Shown one piece after another: positions 51,211-61,224 of a DNA stretch of 64,000 nucleotides. The translations under genes and the position numbers were made by a program. The notes beneath the pieces were generated by a model. The model had not been told where the DNA came from and searched no databases. It saw only the letters and a program-made list of their open reading frames with translations. The DNA comes from Lapidilactobacillus achengensis (GTDB lineage: Bacteria; Bacillota; Bacilli; Lactobacillales; Lactobacillaceae), in the NCBI RefSeq assembly GCF_003946655.1, contig NZ_RHOV01000001.1:1-64000 (forward strand), given 5' to 3'. Numbering within the stretch: position 1 is the stretch's first letter; each line of letters starts with the position of its first letter.

Positions 51211-52729
51211 AACGATCCATTACGCCCAAACGAATGGGCATGAAATCTTGGTGGCGTTAGGCCAACATATTGAGGTGGCCTTGATCGCCACGATCATCAC
51301 CATCTTGATCGCGATCCCCTTGGCCGTGGTTTTAATGAACCATCGCCGCGGTGGCGAATTTGTCTTACAGGTGGCCAGTGTGATTCAAACGATCCCTAGT
51401 TTAGCGATTTTGGGCTTGTTGATTCCCTTGGTGGGTATTGGGACCGTCCCAGCGATTATCGCGTTGGTCTTGTACGCGATCATGCCGATCTTCCAGAATA
51501 CATACGCAGGTTTGACCAATATTGATCCCTTATTGATCGAGGCGGCTGATGCCATGGGGGTGTCCAAGCGGTATAAATTGTTGCGGGTCCAGATCCCCTT
51601 GGCGATGCCGATGATTCTGTCAGGGATCCGGATCGGCGTGGTGATGATCATTGGCACGGCCACCTTAGCGGCGTTGATCGGCGGTGGTGGTTTGGGAACC
51701 TATATTCTCTTGGGCATCCAAACCAATAACAATCCGGCCTTGTTGATTGGGGCGATTTTGGCGGCGGCCTTGGCTTTGGTGGCCAGCTGGTTGATCAAAT
51801 TGCTCTCCCACACCTCGCTGAAACGGTTGCTGATCGGTTTGGTCGCCTTAGTGGCGGTTGGTGGTGGTGTTTATGGCGTGCGGGCAGCGACCGCGCCGAA
51901 AACAGAAACCATCACCATCGCCGGTAAAATGGGGGGCGAACCGGAGATCTTGATCAATCTGTATAAAGATTTGATCGAAGCCGACAACAAGCATGTCAAT
52001 GTGGAGCTCAAGCGGAATTTTGGCGGGACCAGTTTCCTGTTCAAGGCGCTGAAGGCGCAACAAATCGATATTTATCCTGAATTTACCGGAACCGTGTTGC
52101 AATCGTTGGTCAAGACCGATTCAGCAATCAGTCATGATCCGCAAAGTGCCTATCAGGACGCGAAAAATGGACTGGCGCAGCAATTCAAAATGAGCTTATT
52201 GCGGCCAATGGCGTATCAGAACGGTTATGGGATGACCGTCACCCGCCAGACCGCGGCGAAATATCAGCTCAAGACCATCAGTGATCTGGCCAAGTATCCG
52301 CAACTGCGGGCGGGGTTTGACCCGGATTTCTTCCAACAAAGTGATGGGTACCCTGGTTTACAGAAAACCTATGGCCTTAATTTCAAAAACGTGAAAACTT
52401 TGGAGCCGGCTTTACGCTATCAGGCTTTGGCCCAAGGTGATCTGGATGTGAGTGACGCCTATACCACCGATCCGCAGATCAAAAAGTACGATTTGGTGGT
52501 GTTGACGAACAACAAGTCGTTTTTCCCACCGTATCAAGGCGCGCCGCTGATGTTAACGAGTTTTGCGCAGGACCATCCGCAGATCGTCACCAGTCTGAAT
52601 CGGATCGCGGGGAAGATCTCCACGAAAGACATGCAGGCAATGAATTATCAGGTGACCGTTGCGCATCAAAAGGCCGCGGTGGTCGCAAAACGTTACTTAC
52701 AAGCCCATGGTATTCTCAAGCAGGATTAA
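51200..52729 (+). CDS. ABC permease fused to substrate-binding domain (osmoprotectant/choline/ergothioneine type)
   Basis: A 509-residue fusion: residues ~15-215 are a binding-protein-dependent permease with five to six helices (IQTIPSLAILGLLIPL, EAADAMGVSK coupling loop), then one membrane helix, and residues ~240-505 are an OpuAC/QAT-family receptor (ITIAGKMGGEPEIL, FGGTSFLFKALKAQQIDIYPEFTG, LDVSDAYTTD). The same layout occurs in lactococcal OpuABC-type, choline and the EgtUBC ergothioneine importers; the ligand cannot be decided here. AGGAGG (51185-51190) supports ATG 51200. Confidence 0.9.
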   Translation: MFNETIHYAQTNGHEILVALGQHIEVALIATIITILIAIPLAVVLMNHRRGGEFVLQVASVIQTIPSLAILGLLIPLVGIGTVPAIIALVLYAIMPIFQNTYAGLTNIDPLLIEAADAMGVSKRYKLLRVQIPLAMPMILSGIRIGVVMIIGTATLAALIGGGGLGTYILLGIQTNNNPALLIGAILAAALALVASWLIKLLSHTSLKRLLIGLVALVAVGGGVYGVRAATAPKTETITIAGKMGGEPEILINLYKDLIEADNKHVNVELKRNFGGTSFLFKALKAQQIDIYPEFTGTVLQSLVKTDSAISHDPQSAYQDAKNGLAQQFKMSLLRPMAYQNGYGMTVTRQTAAKYQLKTISDLAKYPQLRAGFDPDFFQQSDGYPGLQKTYGLNFKNVKTLEPALRYQALAQGDLDVSDAYTTDPQIKKYDLVVLTNNKSFFPPYQGAPLMLTSFAQDHPQIVTSLNRIAGKISTKDMQAMNYQVTVAHQKAAVVAKRYLQAHGILKQD

Positions 52730-52755
52730 GGCCTAGCGCGATCAAAGGTGAGATC

Positions 52756-52795
52756 GGTTGGCGCGGTGACTTGAAAAATGAATTAACCGCCAACC
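52756..52795. repeat. Inverted repeat after the importer operon
   Basis: GGTTGGCGCGGT (52756-52767) pairs with ACCGCCAACC (52786-52795) leaving two unpaired bases. There is no T tract. It may be a weak terminator or a binding site upstream of the next operon. Confidence 0.5.
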
Positions 52796-52862
52796 TGGCT
52801 GACTGGGAGATCAGGAGATTTCTGGTAGATTAGTAAGTTTAATGAGAAAAGGGGAAATGACA

Positions 52863-53744
52863 ATGAAATCAACTTTGCAGAAATATTTAGTGACCGGGGC
52901 GACCGGCCATCTTGGCCAGCAAGTGGTGGCCGATTTAGTTGCCACGGTGGGTCCAGCGCAGGTCACGGCGGCGGTGCACACGGTGGCCAAGGCCCGAACA
53001 TTGCAGGCTCAAGGTGTGAACCTGGCGGCGTTGGATTACGCTGATGTGGCTGGGATGACGCAGGCTTTTAGCGGCCAGGATGTGGTGGTTTACATTCCTA
53101 GTAAAACCTATGATTTACAGCGGCGCATCAATGAATTTGAAAATTCCTTACAAGCGTTACAGGCTGCGCAGGTGCCTAGTGTGATCTTCGTTAGTTTTTA
53201 CGCGGATCAAGAGAATGATCCCTTTACCATGGCGCCGTATTATGCTTACGTGCCGCGGCGCTTAGCGGGGAGTGGCTTACACTACGCCATCATCAAGAAT
53301 TCGCTTTACGCGGATCCGCTGGTGCCCTATCTACCTGAGCTGATCCAGCGTCAGGCTTTGATCTATCCGGTGGGGCAACAGGCAATGGCCTTCATCAGTC
53401 AAGCTGATAGCGCCGCGGCGATCGCGGCCTTGGCGACGAAACCGCAACTACGAGACGCCGGACAGGTGTATACTGTAACTCAGGAAGAAAGTTTGACGAT
53501 GCCAGAATTGGGTCGAATCATGACAGCGGTCACCGGACATTCGATCGGTTATCAACCGGTGACAGGCGCCCAATTCCAGGAGATTTACGCGGCTGAAGGT
53601 GACGGCGCCGAACTGGCCAGCATGTATGCGGCGGCAGCGCTGGGTCTGTTCGACATTGTCACCGCTGATTTTGCGAAAATCACCGGTCGTCAGCCAGAAA
53701 ATATGCGTGCTTTCTTATCGAGAAGTTACCCGGAGAGTGATTGA
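52863..53744 (+). CDS. NmrA-like NAD(P)-binding oxidoreductase
   Basis: A 293-residue atypical short-chain dehydrogenase with the N-terminal LVTGATGHLGQQVV dinucleotide site and no YxxxK pair, like NmrA and the QorB/YtfG quinone reductases. It probably binds NADP(H) and reduces quinones or senses redox state. The gene shares a transcript with an Rrf2 regulator 2 bp downstream, a common arrangement for redox-responsive pairs. Start ATG 52863 with AAAGGGG; earlier in-frame ATGs at 52842 and 52857 are too near or before this site. Confidence 0.82.
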   Translation: MKSTLQKYLVTGATGHLGQQVVADLVATVGPAQVTAAVHTVAKARTLQAQGVNLAALDYADVAGMTQAFSGQDVVVYIPSKTYDLQRRINEFENSLQALQAAQVPSVIFVSFYADQENDPFTMAPYYAYVPRRLAGSGLHYAIIKNSLYADPLVPYLPELIQRQALIYPVGQQAMAFISQADSAAAIAALATKPQLRDAGQVYTVTQEESLTMPELGRIMTAVTGHSIGYQPVTGAQFQEIYAAEGDGAELASMYAAAALGLFDIVTADFAKITGRQPENMRAFLSRSYPESD

Positions 53745-53746
53745 AC

Positions 53747-54175
53747 ATGAAGTTTTCCCATAAATTAAGCGATGCGGTCCATATCTTGGCCTTTGTTTAT
53801 GTTTATGCGGATGGTAATCTGTCCAGCACGGCGATCGCGGCAAGCATTGAAGCGAATCCCAGTATGGTGCGCCGCATGATGTCGACCTTGGTCAAGGCCG
53901 GTCTGCTCAATAGCCAGCCAGGTAAAGTCGCCTTGCGTTTGGCTAAAGCGCCGGAAGATATTAGCCTCTTGGATGTTTATTTGGTGATTGAGGACAACCG
54001 TAATTTGCTCCATGTTGATGAGAAAACAAATCCGCTTTGTATTGTGGGCGGTAATATCCAAGGAACCTTGAATGGGGTTTACACCCAGGTCCAAACCGCC
54101 GCCGAAACTCAAATGGCCCAGGTGTCACTGCGCGATATCATTGACGATATCCTAGCGCGTCAGGCCCGGAAATAA
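53747..54175 (+). CDS. Rrf2 family transcriptional regulator (YwnA-like)
   Basis: A 142-residue Rrf2 winged-helix protein: KLSDAVHILAFVYVYADG, STAIAASIEANPSMVRRMMSTL (recognition helix) and the PGKVALRLAKAPEDISLLDVY wing. The three-cysteine cluster motif of IscR/NsrR is absent; only one Cys remains (NPLCIVGG). It is therefore of the cluster-free YwnA type. It probably controls its own operon with the NmrA-like gene. ATG 53747 has GGAGAG at good distance. Confidence 0.88.
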   Translation: MKFSHKLSDAVHILAFVYVYADGNLSSTAIAASIEANPSMVRRMMSTLVKAGLLNSQPGKVALRLAKAPEDISLLDVYLVIEDNRNLLHVDEKTNPLCIVGGNIQGTLNGVYTQVQTAAETQMAQVSLRDIIDDILARQARK

Positions 54176-54239
54176 GGCGGTCCGCCGCTCAAACCCTGCG
54201 AAAAGTCAGGATTTTCAACTAAAAATACGACCACTGGCT

Positions 54240-54287
54240 AAGTTAGCGCGACTGAATGATCAGTAGTTCGGCTAACTTGGTCTTTTT
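54240..54287 (+). terminator. Terminator of the NmrA/Rrf2 operon
   Basis: AAGTTAGC (54240-54247) with GCTAACTT (54271-54278), extended by GACC/GGTC, and a T run at 54283-54287. Confidence 0.75.
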
Positions 54288-54406
54288 GGGTTCCATTTGC
54301 CTGACCTGATCGGTAACTTAGTAGTGCAGTATGACGGAAAACGACCAGCAAACATGATTATTTTGCGCGCCGGGCCCTTTTTTTGGCCACCCGTCGATTC
54401 ACGTTT

Positions 54407-54444
54407 CAATATTCCCTGAAAATATTGGCGTTGAATGGTAAAAT
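54407..54444 (+). promoter_or_regulatory. rbgA promoter with operator-like inverted repeat
   Basis: An extended -10, TGGTAAAAT, ends at 54444. CAATATT/AATATTG (54407-54413, 54421-54427), a perfect 7-bp inverted repeat, occupies the -35 position. A regulator binding there would block the promoter. Confidence 0.45.
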
Positions 54445-54449
54445 AGAGT

Positions 54450-54683
54450 CTGCTCATTAATCATTATTCATTGATCATTAAGCACTAGTCATTGATCAGG
54501 GTAGATCAGGCCACGATCAACAGGTCCATCAGAAACAGCAGTTGGCGTGAACCGACGACGAACAGGAATTTTGCGCTTGGCCGCACAGAAGGCCCCCAGT
54601 TCCATTCTGTGGCTTTCTGGCGAGGCGTTCGCGAAAATTAGAGTCCATGGGCGCCAGACCCTTGGCACGAAGGAGTTAGAACA
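54450..54683 (+). other. Long untranslated leader of rbgA
   Basis: About 230 nt separate the promoter from rbgA. It starts with AT-rich repeats of CATTGATCA (near 54469 and 54490) and contains a hairpin CACAGAA/TTCTGTG (near 54574-54611) and CTGGCG/CGCCAG (near 54616-54653). No T-box, riboswitch or reading frame that I recognise is present. Confidence 0.45.
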
Positions 54684-55553
54684 ATGGCAACAATTCAATG
54701 GTATCCCGGACATATGGCCAAGGCCAAACGGGAGATTCAAGAACGCTTAAAACAGGTTGATTTGGTTTTGGAGGTGGTGGATGCCCGCTTGCCGGAAAGT
54801 TCCCGCAATCCGATGTTACGGGAATTGATCGGGGACAAGGCACATTTATTGCTCTTGAACAAGGCTGACTTGGCGGACCCGCAAATGACCCAGGCTTGGC
54901 AGAAATATTACCAGCGCGAACAGCAACCAGTCTTGGCGTTGGATTCACAACACGGCCAGCCGCTTCGTCCCGTTTTGCACGCGGCTAAGCAGATCCTGGC
55001 GCCGAAGATCGCCGCGCAACAGCAAAAAGGGGTACTGAAAACCACGATCCGCGCCATGTGTATCGGGATCCCCAATTCGGGGAAATCGACTTTTCTGAAT
55101 CGCTTGGCTGGCAAGAATATCGCCCCGATCGGCAATCGTCCCGGCGTAACTCGTAAGCAAAATTGGTTGAAAACCAAGGATGATTTTGAAGTGCTCGATA
55201 CGCCCGGGGTGCTTTGGCCGAAGTTTGAAGATCCCACCGTCGGGCAGAAACTAGCCCTGACTGGGGCCATCAAGGAAGGTTTATACCATGAGGATGACAT
55301 CACCTTGTTCGCCCTTGGTTTCTATCAAAAACAATACCCACAGATCTTACAACAAACTTATCAGTTGACTGCGGCGCAACTGGACCTGCCGGCGGTGGAA
55401 CTGCTGTTATTATTGACGAAACAGGCAGGGTTCCGGGATGATTATGATCGGATGGCGGCGAAGTTCTTGCTTTATTTCCGTAAAGGTAAATTAGGACGGA
55501 TCACTTTGGATCTGCCTCCAGTTGGTTGGGAGGCCACCGTTGCCGATGACTGA
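54684..55553 (+). CDS. rbgA: Ribosome biogenesis GTPase RbgA (YlqF)
   Basis: A circularly permuted GTPase needed for late 50S assembly. In 289 residues the motif order is G4 (LLLNKADL), then G1 ([12 protein letters not shown]), then G3 (DTPGVLWP), which is diagnostic, with the N-terminal [14 protein letters not shown] and a C-terminal helical RNA-binding domain. AAGGAG precedes ATG. rnhB overlaps its end, as in Bacillus (ylqF-rnhB). Confidence 0.97.
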   Translation: MATIQWYPGHMAKAKREIQERLKQVDLVLEVVDARLPESSRNPMLRELIGDKAHLLLLNKADLADPQMTQAWQKYYQREQQPVLALDSQHGQPLRPVLHAAKQILAPKIAAQQQKGVLKTTIRAMCIGIPNSGKSTFLNRLAGKNIAPIGNRPGVTRKQNWLKTKDDFEVLDTPGVLWPKFEDPTVGQKLALTGAIKEGLYHEDDITLFALGFYQKQYPQILQQTYQLTAAQLDLPAVELLLLLTKQAGFRDDYDRMAAKFLLYFRKGKLGRITLDLPPVGWEATVADD

Positions 55554-56358
55554 TCTGAAGTTAGCCGGCGCCGATTCCGGCGCAGAAGCACCTTGGACTT
55601 TGGCCCGGATCAAGGCCCGTTTGGCCGACGCGCCAGCGCAACCTGTTGATCCCCAGTGGTTGCGGCGCTTGCAGGCCGATCCGCGGGTGGGCGTTCAGCA
55701 CGCGTTGCAGCAGTATCAGCGCCGGGTGCTGGCCGCTGAACAGGCCCAAGCGGCCTTGGCCGGGCGCTTGCGGTTGGAGCGGCAATTTTGGCCGCAGTTT
55801 CCTCTGATTGCTGGGGTGGATGAGGTGGGCCGCGGCCCGCTGGCTGGACCAGTGGTCACCGCCGCCGTTATTTTGCCCCATGATTTCGCTTTGGTTGGTG
55901 TCGATGATTCCAAGCGGCTCAGCGCGAAGAAACGAGCAGCGTTGTATCCAGAAATTCTCGGGCAAGCGTTAGCTGTTGGCATCGGGGTCGGAAGCGCCGA
56001 CCTGATCGATCGGGAAAACATCTATCACGCCACCGAATTGACCATGGCCCAGGCGATCAATCAGCTGGCTTGGCGGCCCCAATTGATTCTGGTGGACGCG
56101 ATGACCATCCCTGTCCCGATCAGACAGGAGAAGTTGATCAAAGGTGATCAGAAATCCGCCAGCATCGCCGCCGCCAGTATTGTTGCCAAGCAGGTCCGTG
56201 ATCACTTGATGGCGATGTATGATCAGGTTTATCCCGGCTATGATTTCGCTCAAAACGCCGGTTATGGCACCGCGGCCCATTTGGCTGGGCTGGCCCGCCT
56301 GGGACCTTGCCCGATCCATCGCCGCAGTTTTAGCCCGGTCCAAGCGGCTGGCCGCTAA
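55546..56358 (+). CDS. rnhB: Ribonuclease HII
   Basis: Removes RNA or single ribonucleotides from DNA duplexes. The 270-residue protein has an N-terminal helical extension of ~85 residues typical of Firmicute RnhB and the catalytic domain with Asp92-Glu93 in [12 protein letters not shown] and further acidic residues in VDAMTI and [13 protein letters not shown]. Start ATG 55546 overlaps rbgA by 8 bp; TTG 55540 is closer to the GGGAGG at 55528 and is an alternative. Confidence 0.95.
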   Translation: MTDLKLAGADSGAEAPWTLARIKARLADAPAQPVDPQWLRRLQADPRVGVQHALQQYQRRVLAAEQAQAALAGRLRLERQFWPQFPLIAGVDEVGRGPLAGPVVTAAVILPHDFALVGVDDSKRLSAKKRAALYPEILGQALAVGIGVGSADLIDRENIYHATELTMAQAINQLAWRPQLILVDAMTIPVPIRQEKLIKGDQKSASIAAASIVAKQVRDHLMAMYDQVYPGYDFAQNAGYGTAAHLAGLARLGPCPIHRRSFSPVQAAGR

Positions 56359-56467
56359 CGCACAAGGGTAATTATTTTCTTGGCAAAAAGGTCGAACAGA
56401 AAAAGTAAAATCGCGATCATCTGCGTACTTGATCATGAGTGTATGATTAAGAATGTAGGTGATTTTT

Positions 56468-57319
56468 TTGGAAAAAGACGCGGTGTTATTAGCGGCGTTG
56501 GCCCAACCGAAGTGGCGTTACCGCGATCGACTGTGGTTGGCGCTGTGGTTGCGGACTTTGGCAACGACTCAGGTGGCGACTTGGCAGTGGCCGCGGCTTG
56601 ATCAGGAGCTGTTGGCGGCTTGGCCCCAGCGTCCCAGTCAGTTGCAACCAGTCGCGCGGCCGAATATGCCCTTTTTGACGATTCTAGATTCTGACTATCC
56701 CCAGGCCTTGGCCGAAATCTATCGACCGCCACTGATCCTGTATTATCAAGGCAACTTGCGACTGTTGACCACCGCGAAATTGGCGGTGGTGGGCGCCCGG
56801 GCGTGTACGAATTACACCCAACATTGTTTACGCCGCTTGATCCCGCCGCTGGTCCAAAATCAAATCACGATCGTCAGTGGACTGGCGGCGGGGGCCGATC
56901 AATTGGCTCATCAAGAAACGCTCTTGGCCCATGGGCAAACGATTGCGGTGATTGGGACGGGTCTGGATATTTTCTACCCCCAGTGCAATCGTTCGTTACA
57001 ACAACTGATTGGGCAGCGGGGTCTGGTGTTGAGTGAATATCCACCTGGCACGGCACCGACCCGATATAATTTCCCTCAGCGCAATCGGATCATCGCCGGG
57101 TTGAGCCAAGGTGTTTTGGTCACGGAAGCTGAGCATCACAGCGGTTCTTTGATCACCGCAAATTTAGCGCTGCAAGAGAATCGCAATGTTTACGCGTTGC
57201 CTGGGGATATTTTGACGCCAACCTCTGTGGGGACCAATGAACTATTGGCCGCGGGCGCAACCCCGGTCCTGACCGCTGCCGACGTCTTGGTTGATTTTCA
57301 AAATATGGCGGCAATTTAG
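56468..57319 (+). CDS. dprA: DNA-processing protein DprA
   Basis: Loads RecA on incoming single-stranded DNA during natural transformation and is also kept in species not known to transform. The 283-residue protein has a short N-terminal helical part and the Rossmann-like domain: VVGARACTNY, IVSGLAAGADQLAHQ, IAVIGTGLDIFYP, SEYPPGTAP, FPQRNRIIAGLS and EHHSGSLITA. No C-terminal winged helix is evident. TTG 56468 is preferred, 5 bases after AGGTGA (56457-56462); GTG 56459 overlaps that site. Confidence 0.93.
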   Translation: MEKDAVLLAALAQPKWRYRDRLWLALWLRTLATTQVATWQWPRLDQELLAAWPQRPSQLQPVARPNMPFLTILDSDYPQALAEIYRPPLILYYQGNLRLLTTAKLAVVGARACTNYTQHCLRRLIPPLVQNQITIVSGLAAGADQLAHQETLLAHGQTIAVIGTGLDIFYPQCNRSLQQLIGQRGLVLSEYPPGTAPTRYNFPQRNRIIAGLSQGVLVTEAEHHSGSLITANLALQENRNVYALPGDILTPTSVGTNELLAAGATPVLTAADVLVDFQNMAAI

Positions 57320-57361
57320 CCTTTTTCGGGTCAAATCGGCCTTGCTCCGAAATTCTTATGG

Positions 57362-57426
57362 TTGACAAGCGGTTGAAAACTAGCTTATGATTATTTCCGA
57401 TTTGACCGTCACCGCTTTTGACGGTC
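57362..57426 (+). promoter_or_regulatory. topA promoter and leader hairpin
   Basis: A consensus -35 TTGACA (57362-57367), 18 bp, TATGAT (57386-57391). A perfect 8-bp hairpin, GACCGTCA/TGACGGTC (57404-57411, 57419-57426), lies at the predicted 5' end of the mRNA. Confidence 0.65.
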
Positions 57427-57475
57427 TAGAAGTTTTGATAAATACGTTTTCTAGCAGAAGGAAAGGAGTTTTTGC

Positions 57476-59554
57476 ATGGCCACCAAGAAGAACTTGGTTA
57501 TTGTCGAATCGCCGGCAAAAGCGAAAACCATTGAGAAATACCTGGGGCGCAATTATCACGTCGTTGCCAGTTTAGGCCATATTCGGGATCTACCAAAAAG
57601 TCAGATGGGCATTGATTTTGATCACGATTATCAGCCGAAATATATTTCGATCCGAGGCAAGGGCGATGTCATCAAAGGACTGAAAGCCGCCGCCAAAAAA
57701 GCCGATCATGTTTATCTGGCAGCCGATCCGGACCGAGAAGGAGAAGCCATTGCGTGGCATGTTTCCCACATTTTGAACTTGGATCCGACGGCGAACAATC
57801 GGGTCGTTTTCAACGAAATCACGAAAAATGCGGTCAAAGATGCCTTTAAAGAACCGCGTAGTATCGACATGAATTTGGTTGACGCGCAACAAGCACGACG
57901 GGTGTTGGACCGAATCGTGGGTTATTCGATCAGTCCGATTCTCTGGGCCAAAGTCAAGAAGGGGCTCAGCGCCGGCCGGGTACAATCCGTTGCTTTGAAG
58001 TTGGTCATTGATCGGGAAAGGGAGATCAAAGCCTTTATTCCGGAAGAATATTGGAGTCTTGCGGCAGAGTTTCAAAAAGGGCGCGGCAAGAAGTTCGCGG
58101 CGAATTTTTATGGTTATGACGGGAAGAAGCAGGCTTTACCCGACAACGCTGCGGTTCAGGCCGTTCTTAAGCGGATCGACCGCCAACAACCGTTTGACGT
58201 GACCAAGGTGACCAAGAAAGAGCGGAAACGTTTCCCGGCAGCGCCATTCACCACCAGTTCAATGCAACAAGAGGCCAATCGTCGCCTAAATTACAAGACG
58301 CGCAAGACGATGATGATCGCGCAACAGCTTTATGAAGGAATCAATCTGGGCAAAGAAGGGACCGTTGGTTTGATCACCTATATGCGGACCGACTCAACCC
58401 GGATCTCCAGCGTTGCGAAGCATGAGGCGGCGACTTATCTGCATGAGACTTTGGGCGAGGCGTATGCGGCCACGAAGCTCCGGAAGAACAAGAATCCTGA
58501 AGGGGCTCAAGATGCCCATGAGGCGATCCGTCCTAGTTCCGTCATGCGGACACCGGATTCATTGAAGGAAATTTTGACTCGCGATCAATTGCGCTTATAC
58601 AGCCTGATTTGGTCGCGGTTCTTGGCTAGTCAAATGACGCCTGCGGTCTACGACACGATGATGGTCCAGTTGGAACAGAACGGGGTCATTTATCGCGCCA
58701 ATGGCTCGCAAATGAAGTTCGCCGGGTTCACCAAGATCTACCAGAGTAGCACCGAGGAGCAAAAAGAGAACAAATTACCGGATCTGGCCGTTGGCGACCA
58801 AGCTGATCTGGTCAAAACGGATCCGGAGCAGCACTTTACCCAACCGCCAGCTCGTTATACGGAAGCCAGTTTGGTCAAAGCGCTGGAAGAAAACGGCGTG
58901 GGGCGGCCTTCAACATACGCCCCAACCATTGATACAATCCAGAAGCGCTATTACGTGAAACTTCAAGGTAAGAGTTTCGAACCGACTGAACTTGGTGAGA
59001 TCGTTGATAATTTGATTGAGGAATTCTTCCCTGATATTGTCAATATTGATTTTACCGCCAAGTTGGAAAATGATTTGGACGGGATCGAGGCTGGCCAAGG
59101 TGACTGGGTCAAGGTGGTCGATCAGTATTACCGACCATTCGCAACGGAATTGAAGACCGCTGAAACACAAATCGAGAAAGTTCAAATCAAGGATGAGCCC
59201 GCTGGTTTTGATTGCGACATTTGTGGCGCGCCAATGGTGATCAAGATGGGGCGCTTTGGGAAATTTTACGCCTGCAGTCGCTTCCCAGACTGCCGCAATA
59301 CCAAGGCAATCACCAAAGAAATCGGCGTTGAATGTCCGAAATGTCATCAAGGTCAAGTTCTCGAACGTAAGTCGAAGAAGAATCGGATTTTCTACGGGTG
59401 CTCCCGTTATCCGGAATGTGATTTCGTTTCTTGGGACAAACCAGTCGGCCGCGATTGCCCGGTTTGTCAACATTATTTGGTGGACAAGAAAGTCAAGGGT
59501 GGTCACCAGATCCTGTGTCCGAACGGTGACTATCAAGAACAAGTCCAGAAATAA
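57476..59554 (+). CDS. topA: DNA topoisomerase I
   Basis: Relaxes negative supercoils. The 692-residue type IA enzyme has the TOPRIM domain ([29 protein letters not shown]), the active-site Tyr302 in TYMRTDSTR, the GRPSTYAPT segment and a C-terminal region with zinc-ribbon-like units: two four-cysteine units ([15 protein letters not shown] and [15 protein letters not shown]) and a third with three cysteines ([14 protein letters not shown]). AAAGGAG precedes ATG. Confidence 0.97.
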   Translation: MATKKNLVIVESPAKAKTIEKYLGRNYHVVASLGHIRDLPKSQMGIDFDHDYQPKYISIRGKGDVIKGLKAAAKKADHVYLAADPDREGEAIAWHVSHILNLDPTANNRVVFNEITKNAVKDAFKEPRSIDMNLVDAQQARRVLDRIVGYSISPILWAKVKKGLSAGRVQSVALKLVIDREREIKAFIPEEYWSLAAEFQKGRGKKFAANFYGYDGKKQALPDNAAVQAVLKRIDRQQPFDVTKVTKKERKRFPAAPFTTSSMQQEANRRLNYKTRKTMMIAQQLYEGINLGKEGTVGLITYMRTDSTRISSVAKHEAATYLHETLGEAYAATKLRKNKNPEGAQDAHEAIRPSSVMRTPDSLKEILTRDQLRLYSLIWSRFLASQMTPAVYDTMMVQLEQNGVIYRANGSQMKFAGFTKIYQSSTEEQKENKLPDLAVGDQADLVKTDPEQHFTQPPARYTEASLVKALEENGVGRPSTYAPTIDTIQKRYYVKLQGKSFEPTELGEIVDNLIEEFFPDIVNIDFTAKLENDLDGIEAGQGDWVKVVDQYYRPFATELKTAETQIEKVQIKDEPAGFDCDICGAPMVIKMGRFGKFYACSRFPDCRNTKAITKEIGVECPKCHQGQVLERKSKKNRIFYGCSRYPECDFVSWDKPVGRDCPVCQHYLVDKKVKGGHQILCPNGDYQEQVQK

Positions 59555-59687
59555 ACGCTTGCGTCAGCACAGCAGGACAGTGGTTCAATTCAATCAGGGG
59601 CGAAATGAGCCCCCAAAAATTAGCGGCGTTTCTATGCTAGTAGACGAGTAGGCACGTAGTTCAAAATCAATTAAATGAGGTTAAGCG

Positions 59688-61034
59688 ATGACCACAGATT
59701 ATGTTAATGTTGTTGGCGCTGGTTTAGCAGGCAGCGAAGCCACCTGGCAGTTGATCCAACAAGGCATTCCGGTCCATTTGTATGAAATGCGACCGACTAA
59801 ATCAACCCCGGCCCACCATACCAGTGATTTCGCGGAGTTGGTGTGTACTAATTCACTGCGGGCAAATCAGCTGACAAATGCCGTTGGGTTGCTTAAAGAG
59901 GAAATGCGGCGCCTGGATTCCTTGGTGATGGCGGCGGCCGATCGTAGCGCCGTTCCTGCCGGCGGCGCTTTAGCGGTCGACCGGGATCAATTCTCGGGTT
60001 ATATCACGGCACAATTGCGCCAACATCCCTTAGTCACCGTCATCGCCACGGAGCTGACGGCTTTGCCAACCGGGCCCACAGTGATCGCCACCGGCCCGCT
60101 AACCTCACCAGATTTAGCGGCGGCGATTCAAGACCTTAACGGCGCGGCTGGTCTGCACTTCTTTGACGCGGCGGCGCCAATCATCACGAAGGAATCCATT
60201 GACTTTGATCAAGTTTATTTGAAATCGCGCTATGATAAAGGTGAAGCCGCCTATTTGAACTGCCCGATGGACGAAGCGACTTTCATGGCCTTTCGTGAGG
60301 CTTTGGCCACCGCGGAGCAGGCTGAGATGCATGATTTTGAAGACGACCAGGTTTTTGATGGGTGTATGCCGATCGAAGTGATGGCCCGGCGCGGTGTGAA
60401 GACCATGACGTTCGGTCCGCTGAAGCCTGTTGGTTTGGAAGATCCCAAGACAGGCAAGAAACCGTTCGCGGTGGTTCAGTTGCGGCAAGATAATGCTGCG
60501 GGAAGCCTTTATAATCTCGTGGGCTTCCAAACACATTTGAAGTTTGGCGAACAACGGCGGGTCTTTCGGATGATTCCCGGTTTAGAAAACGCCGAGATCG
60601 TGCGCTACGGTGTCATGCACCAGAACACCTTTATGAACTCGCCTGAGGTTCTAGAGCCGACTTATCGGTCGCGCAAACGGGCCGATTTGTTCTTCGCCGG
60701 GCAAATGACTGGCGTAGAAGGCTATGTGGAAAGCGCGGCCAGTGGCTTGTTGGCGGGGTTGAACGCTGGGCGGCTCTTGCGCGGCCAGGAACTTTACACC
60801 GTTGATCCGGCCACTTCATTGGGCTCAATGGCTCACTATATTACCCACGCCAGTAGTCGTCATTTCCAACCGATGAATGCCAATTTTGGCATCTTCCCAG
60901 AGCTGCCCACGACGATCCGTGACAAAAAATTACGGAAAGAGGCCTTGGCTCAGCGGGCGTTAACGGCCATCGACCAGTTGGCGCTCAACGTCCGATCCGA
61001 TCGTCAGCTCGCGGTTGATGGGGCGTTGAACTAG
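59688..61034 (+). CDS. trmFO: Folate-dependent tRNA (uracil-5-)-methyltransferase TrmFO
   Basis: Makes ribothymidine at position 54 of tRNA using methylene-tetrahydrofolate and FAD, the Gram-positive route. The 448-residue flavoprotein starts with [15 protein letters not shown] (FAD site) and has [11 protein letters not shown] with the catalytic Cys region, [10 protein letters not shown] and [32 protein letters not shown] precedes ATG. It sits between topA and xerC as in Bacillus and lactobacilli. Confidence 0.97.
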   Translation: MTTDYVNVVGAGLAGSEATWQLIQQGIPVHLYEMRPTKSTPAHHTSDFAELVCTNSLRANQLTNAVGLLKEEMRRLDSLVMAAADRSAVPAGGALAVDRDQFSGYITAQLRQHPLVTVIATELTALPTGPTVIATGPLTSPDLAAAIQDLNGAAGLHFFDAAAPIITKESIDFDQVYLKSRYDKGEAAYLNCPMDEATFMAFREALATAEQAEMHDFEDDQVFDGCMPIEVMARRGVKTMTFGPLKPVGLEDPKTGKKPFAVVQLRQDNAAGSLYNLVGFQTHLKFGEQRRVFRMIPGLENAEIVRYGVMHQNTFMNSPEVLEPTYRSRKRADLFFAGQMTGVEGYVESAASGLLAGLNAGRLLRGQELYTVDPATSLGSMAHYITHASSRHFQPMNANFGIFPELPTTIRDKKLRKEALAQRALTAIDQLALNVRSDRQLAVDGALN

Positions 61035-61134
61035 GGCAGTTTCATCTAGCTTGTTTGACCAAGACCAGTGGCCGCCTTGGCGCTGGACCGCGGTAAGCTG
61101 CGCCGGCGCTTGACCGTTGGCTAGGCAGGGCGCT

Positions 61135-61156
61135 GGCTTGTAAAAGCCTGATTTTT
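61135..61156 (+). terminator. Possible weak terminator after trmFO
   Basis: GGCTT-GTAA-AAGCC (61135-61148) followed by five T residues after a short gap; preceded by a second hairpin, GCCGGCGC with GCGCTGGC, near 61102-61138. Confidence 0.4.
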
Positions 61157-61197
61157 GAACTTTAATTCTATTCATTCCTTTCACCAGTATGGTACAG

Positions 61198-61203
61198 TAT
61201 ACT
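61198..61203 (+). promoter_or_regulatory. -10 box of xerC-hslVU
   Basis: TATACT 21 bp before the xerC ATG; no good -35. Confidence 0.4.
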
Positions 61204-61224
61204 TATTGGATGAGAGGTTTTTTT

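Noticed and set aside
54450-54683. T-box or other known riboswitch before rbgA
   Set aside because: No T-box core (AGGGTGGnACCGCG) or other recognised aptamer core is present.
58910-59542. 210-codon minus-strand frame inside topA
   Set aside because: Antisense to the zinc-ribbon region, whose cysteine pattern on the plus strand is clearly coding.
59598-59620. GGGGC/GCCCC hairpin after topA as a terminator
   Set aside because: It is followed by A residues, not T residues, on the plus strand, and no minus-strand gene ends here.
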